A stretch of 9,285 nt of DNA from Spirochaeta sp. GTDB lineage: Bacteria > Spirochaetota > Spirochaetia > DSM-2461. This document shows positions 7,118 to 9,285 of this stretch, in pieces. The stretch lies in NCBI GenBank assembly GCA_030592625.1, contig JAUVIY010000086.1, positions 1-9,285 on the forward strand, in the 5' to 3' direction. Below the pieces are notes generated by a model. The model was given only the letters and a program-made list of their open reading frames with translations, ran no database searches and had not been told where the DNA came from. The position numbers and the translations under genes were made by a program. Each line of letters begins with the position of its first letter. Within the stretch, counting starts at the first letter, position 1.

Positions 7118-9285
7118 ATGACCGAAGATATAGACAAGAAAAAACCGAAAGCTACTCTGATAAAACACCGCAAGACAGAAATTGCAAAACCTGTCTCTAC
7201 CGAAGGCTCTGCGAAACCCGAGAAAAAGAAAATCGTGGTTGTGAAAAAGAAGGTAGTCGTTAAAAAAACACCTAAAGCCGTACCAGTGCCTAAAGCGGAA
7301 GAAAAACCTGTCAAAGTTGAAAAAACGCCGGCCGCATCAGAAAAGGCGATTATCGAGAATAGATCTGAGAAAACGGAAACTATAAAGGCTGAAACTGTTG
7401 AAACCAAACTTGAAACTCCCACGACCAAGGCGAAAAAACCGGAAGCAGTGGAAAAACAGGAGAAACCGGTGAAAGTCGAAAAGGCTGAGCCAGTCATGGA
7501 CGTTAAAACGGTCAAGGCGGCAGTTGAGAAAAAACAGGCCTCTCCTTCTGAGGGCGAGCCTTATGAATCCGAACGGACATCATCAGAAAAAATCAGCTCA
7601 GGAAAAGATACTGTTGCATCACCACCCAGAAGACCCGGTGTACAAGTTCTAGAAACAAAACGTACCGGCGGAAAGGCTGGAGTCGTTGCAGGACGGCGTG
7701 TAGACGGTGGTTTCAACAGGCGTGACGGCGGTAGAGCCGGGAATGTCGGCGGACGCCGAATGAGCGGACCTCAAGGCCGTTCAACCAACGGTATCAGGCC
7801 CAGTGGTCCCGGGGGGCGTCCAGGCGGATACAACCGTGGCCCCGGTGGTACCGGACGTCCAGGCGGATACAACCGCAGCCCCGGTGGTACCGGACGCTCA
7901 GGCGGATACAACCGTGGCCCCAGTGGTACCGGACGTCCAGGCGGATACAATCGCGGACCTGGCGGTACCGGTCGCGCAGGCAGCAGCGGACGTGCAGGTG
8001 GACGTTCCGGCGGTTACAGCGGTCCTTCCGGACCTCCTCCTGCAAACCGAAGCAAAAAATTCTATAAAGCTAAGAAAACTTATGAAAAACACAGGGAAGA
8101 GCAGGAGAAGCTCTATCAGTACTCCCGTAAGAAGCAGGTGATTCAGGCTAATCCTGTTCCAAAAGAAATTGATATCATGGAAGTGATAACTGTTTCTGAA
8201 CTGGCCAGAAAGATGAACCTCAAGGCATCGGATCTCATTTCCAAACTGATGGGTATGGGCATGATGGTTACCATCAATCAGCAGATTGATGCGGAAACAG
8301 CCACCATTCTGGCAGACGATTTTGACTGCAAGGTGAAAATCGTAAGTCTCTATGACGAAACAATCATCGAATCAGAGTCCGATGGGGACGACGATCTGAC
8401 CCACAGACCTCCCATCGTTACAGTGATGGGTCATGTCGACCATGGAAAAACAAAGCTGCTGGATGCCATTCGAAACGCCAATGTCGTATCCGGCGAGCAT
8501 GGGGGTATTACCCAGCACATCGGTGCATATATGGTTCATACCCCGAAAGGTAACATCACATTACTGGATACTCCGGGTCACTCGGCATTCACAATGATGC
8601 GGGCTCGTGGCGCCCAGGTTACAGATCTTGTCGTTCTCGTGGTTGCGGCCAATGATGGCGTGATGCCCCAGACTATTGAAGCGATTCAGCATGCTAAAGC
8701 TGCGAAATCTCCGATAATCGTCGTCATAAACAAGATGGATCTTCCGGAGGCGAACCCCGATCGGGTCAAACAACAGCTTTCGGAGTATGATCTGATACCG
8801 GAAGATTGGGGAGGTTCTACACAGTTTGTCGAACTTTCCGCACTCAAGAATGAGGGAGTCGACTCTCTTGTTGATGTTCTGATTCTCGAATCCGAGATGC
8901 TTGAACTGAAGGCAAACTGGAAACGACGCGCTGAAGGTAAAGTTATCGAATCAAAAGTTGATCAGGGACGGGGAATCGTTTCCACGGTTCTGGTTGAAAA
9001 AGGTACCTTGAAAGTGGGCGATGCCTTCGTTGCCGGCATCTTCCATGGAAAGGTTCGGGCTATGTTTGACGACAATGGCAGGACTATTAAAGAAGCCACT
9101 CCGTCCATGCCTGTTGAAATCCTCGGTTTCTCAGGAGTCCCCGATGCAGGAGACCCCTTCCAGGTTACCGAAAATGAGCGTGAAGCCCGTCAATACGGTA
9201 GCAAACGACAGGATCTTAAAAAAATGGAGACGGCCCGAAACGTCAAGAAGATCACCCTGGATAATCTCTATGATTCTATTCAGGA
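7118..9285 (+). CDS. infB: Translation initiation factor IF-2 (3' end outside window)
   Basis: The frame is open from the ATG at 7118 to the window edge: 722 codons plus two bases. IF-2 is the GTPase that brings initiator fMet-tRNA to the 30S subunit and promotes subunit joining. Residues 1 to about 170 are low-complexity Lys, Glu, Pro, Val and Ala. About 170-308 are Gly/Arg-rich with 13-residue tandem repeats. The IF2_N-type domain is at about 354-400 ([21 protein letters not shown]). The G domain has G1 GHVDHGKT at 438-445, [10 protein letters not shown] as switch I, G3 DTPGH at 484-488, G4 NKMD at 538-541 and G5 SAL at 574-576, all intact. DTPGH has the catalytic His typical of translational GTPases. 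Domain II follows ([27 protein letters not shown]) and the window ends inside or just after it. The Lys at 446 after G1 replaces the Ser found in E. coli. I saw no convincing internal Shine-Dalgarno for a shorter IF-2 isoform. Confidence 0.96.
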   Translation, partial: MTEDIDKKKPKATLIKHRKTEIAKPVSTEGSAKPEKKKIVVVKKKVVVKKTPKAVPVPKAEEKPVKVEKTPAASEKAIIENRSEKTETIKAETVETKLETPTTKAKKPEAVEKQEKPVKVEKAEPVMDVKTVKAAVEKKQASPSEGEPYESERTSSEKISSGKDTVASPPRRPGVQVLETKRTGGKAGVVAGRRVDGGFNRRDGGRAGNVGGRRMSGPQGRSTNGIRPSGPGGRPGGYNRGPGGTGRPGGYNRSPGGTGRSGGYNRGPSGTGRPGGYNRGPGGTGRAGSSGRAGGRSGGYSGPSGPPPANRSKKFYKAKKTYEKHREEQEKLYQYSRKKQVIQANPVPKEIDIMEVITVSELARKMNLKASDLISKLMGMGMMVTINQQIDAETATILADDFDCKVKIVSLYDETIIESESDGDDDLTHRPPIVTVMGHVDHGKTKLLDAIRNANVVSGEHGGITQHIGAYMVHTPKGNITLLDTPGHSAFTMMRARGAQVTDLVVLVVAANDGVMPQTIEAIQHAKAAKSPIIVVINKMDLPEANPDRVKQQLSEYDLIPEDWGGSTQFVELSALKNEGVDSLVDVLILESEMLELKANWKRRAEGKVIESKVDQGRGIVSTVLVEKGTLKVGDAFVAGIFHGKVRAMFDDNGRTIKEATPSMPVEILGFSGVPDAGDPFQVTENEREARQYGSKRQDLKKMETARNVKKITLDNLYDSIQ
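7817..7972 (+). repeat. Four tandem 39-bp repeats inside infB (13-residue Gly/Arg-rich unit)
   Basis: Four copies start at 7817, 7856, 7895 and 7934, each exactly 39 bp, so the reading frame is kept. The unit encodes [13 protein letters not shown]. Copies 1-3 differ by only two or three bases from copy 1 and mostly share codons. Copy 4 has several further third-base changes, so it is older or less recently homogenised. A fifth, degraded start ([10 protein letters not shown]) follows at 7973, and a partial unit (GPSGPGG) precedes the array. The pattern indicates expansion by slippage or unequal recombination within a coding sequence. Confidence 0.92.

Noticed and set aside
6895..7515. 206-residue minus-strand open frame, rich in Ser, Thr and Phe
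   Set aside because: It is the antisense of the Lys/Glu-rich nusA end and infB start. Its composition follows from the purine-rich coding strand, and no domain is recognisable.
7817..7972. Regular repeats that could be taken for a CRISPR array
   Set aside because: The units are directly adjacent with no spacers, they are in frame, and they code for a Gly/Arg-rich segment of IF-2.
7803..8141. 112-residue plus-strand open frame with repeating ADTT/APVVPD units
   Set aside because: It is the infB tandem repeat read in another frame. The repeat length is a multiple of three, so every frame is periodic. The infB frame continues into conserved IF-2 domains.

Overview
The window is a dense, entirely plus-strand block of housekeeping genes. 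It reads: bamA (3' part, outer-membrane beta-barrel assembly), skp/ompH (periplasmic chaperone), mutS (mismatch repair), a comF-type phosphoribosyltransferase, then rimP, nusA and infB (5' part; ribosome maturation, transcription elongation/termination, translation initiation). BamA and Skp imply a diderm bacterium. The order bamA-skp-mutS matches what I recall of Treponema pallidum (TP0326-TP0327-TP0328). RimP-NusA-IF2 is also a spirochaete block, though it is common in bacteria generally. A free-living spirochaete of moderate GC is the best guess. This rests on remembered gene order and protein character, not on a search.

Region 1 (1-5039) looks like one transcription unit running in from the left. 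The skp Shine-Dalgarno overlaps the bamA stop codon, mutS follows skp after 25 nt, and comF follows mutS after 39 nt. The logic is outer-membrane biogenesis (BamA inserts beta-barrel proteins, Skp delivers them) with DNA-maintenance genes attached behind. No terminator is visible after bamA, skp or mutS. A perfect TTGACA box in the mutS-comF gap might give comF extra transcription, but its -10 is poor.

Region 2 (5040-5169) is the only substantial non-coding gap. It holds a good sigma70-type promoter (TTGACT, 17 nt, TAATAT), then a short leader with a strong intrinsic terminator (interrupted 10-bp stem plus eight T), then the rimP ribosome-binding region. The terminator lies downstream of the promoter, so transcripts from that promoter must read through it. 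This suggests attenuation of the rimP-nusA-infB operon; it can also end transcription arriving from comF.

Region 3 (5170-9285) is rimP-nusA-infB with gaps of 23 and 5 nt. NusA carries an acidic tail with a four-cysteine zinc ribbon. IF-2 has a long Lys/Glu/Pro-rich N-terminus followed by a Gly/Arg-rich segment built on four exact-length 39-bp tandem repeats, and it runs off the right edge inside domain II.

I see no mobile element, CRISPR array, tRNA, rRNA or defence system. The points worth a second look are the rimP leader, the NusA zinc ribbon and the IF-2 repeats.
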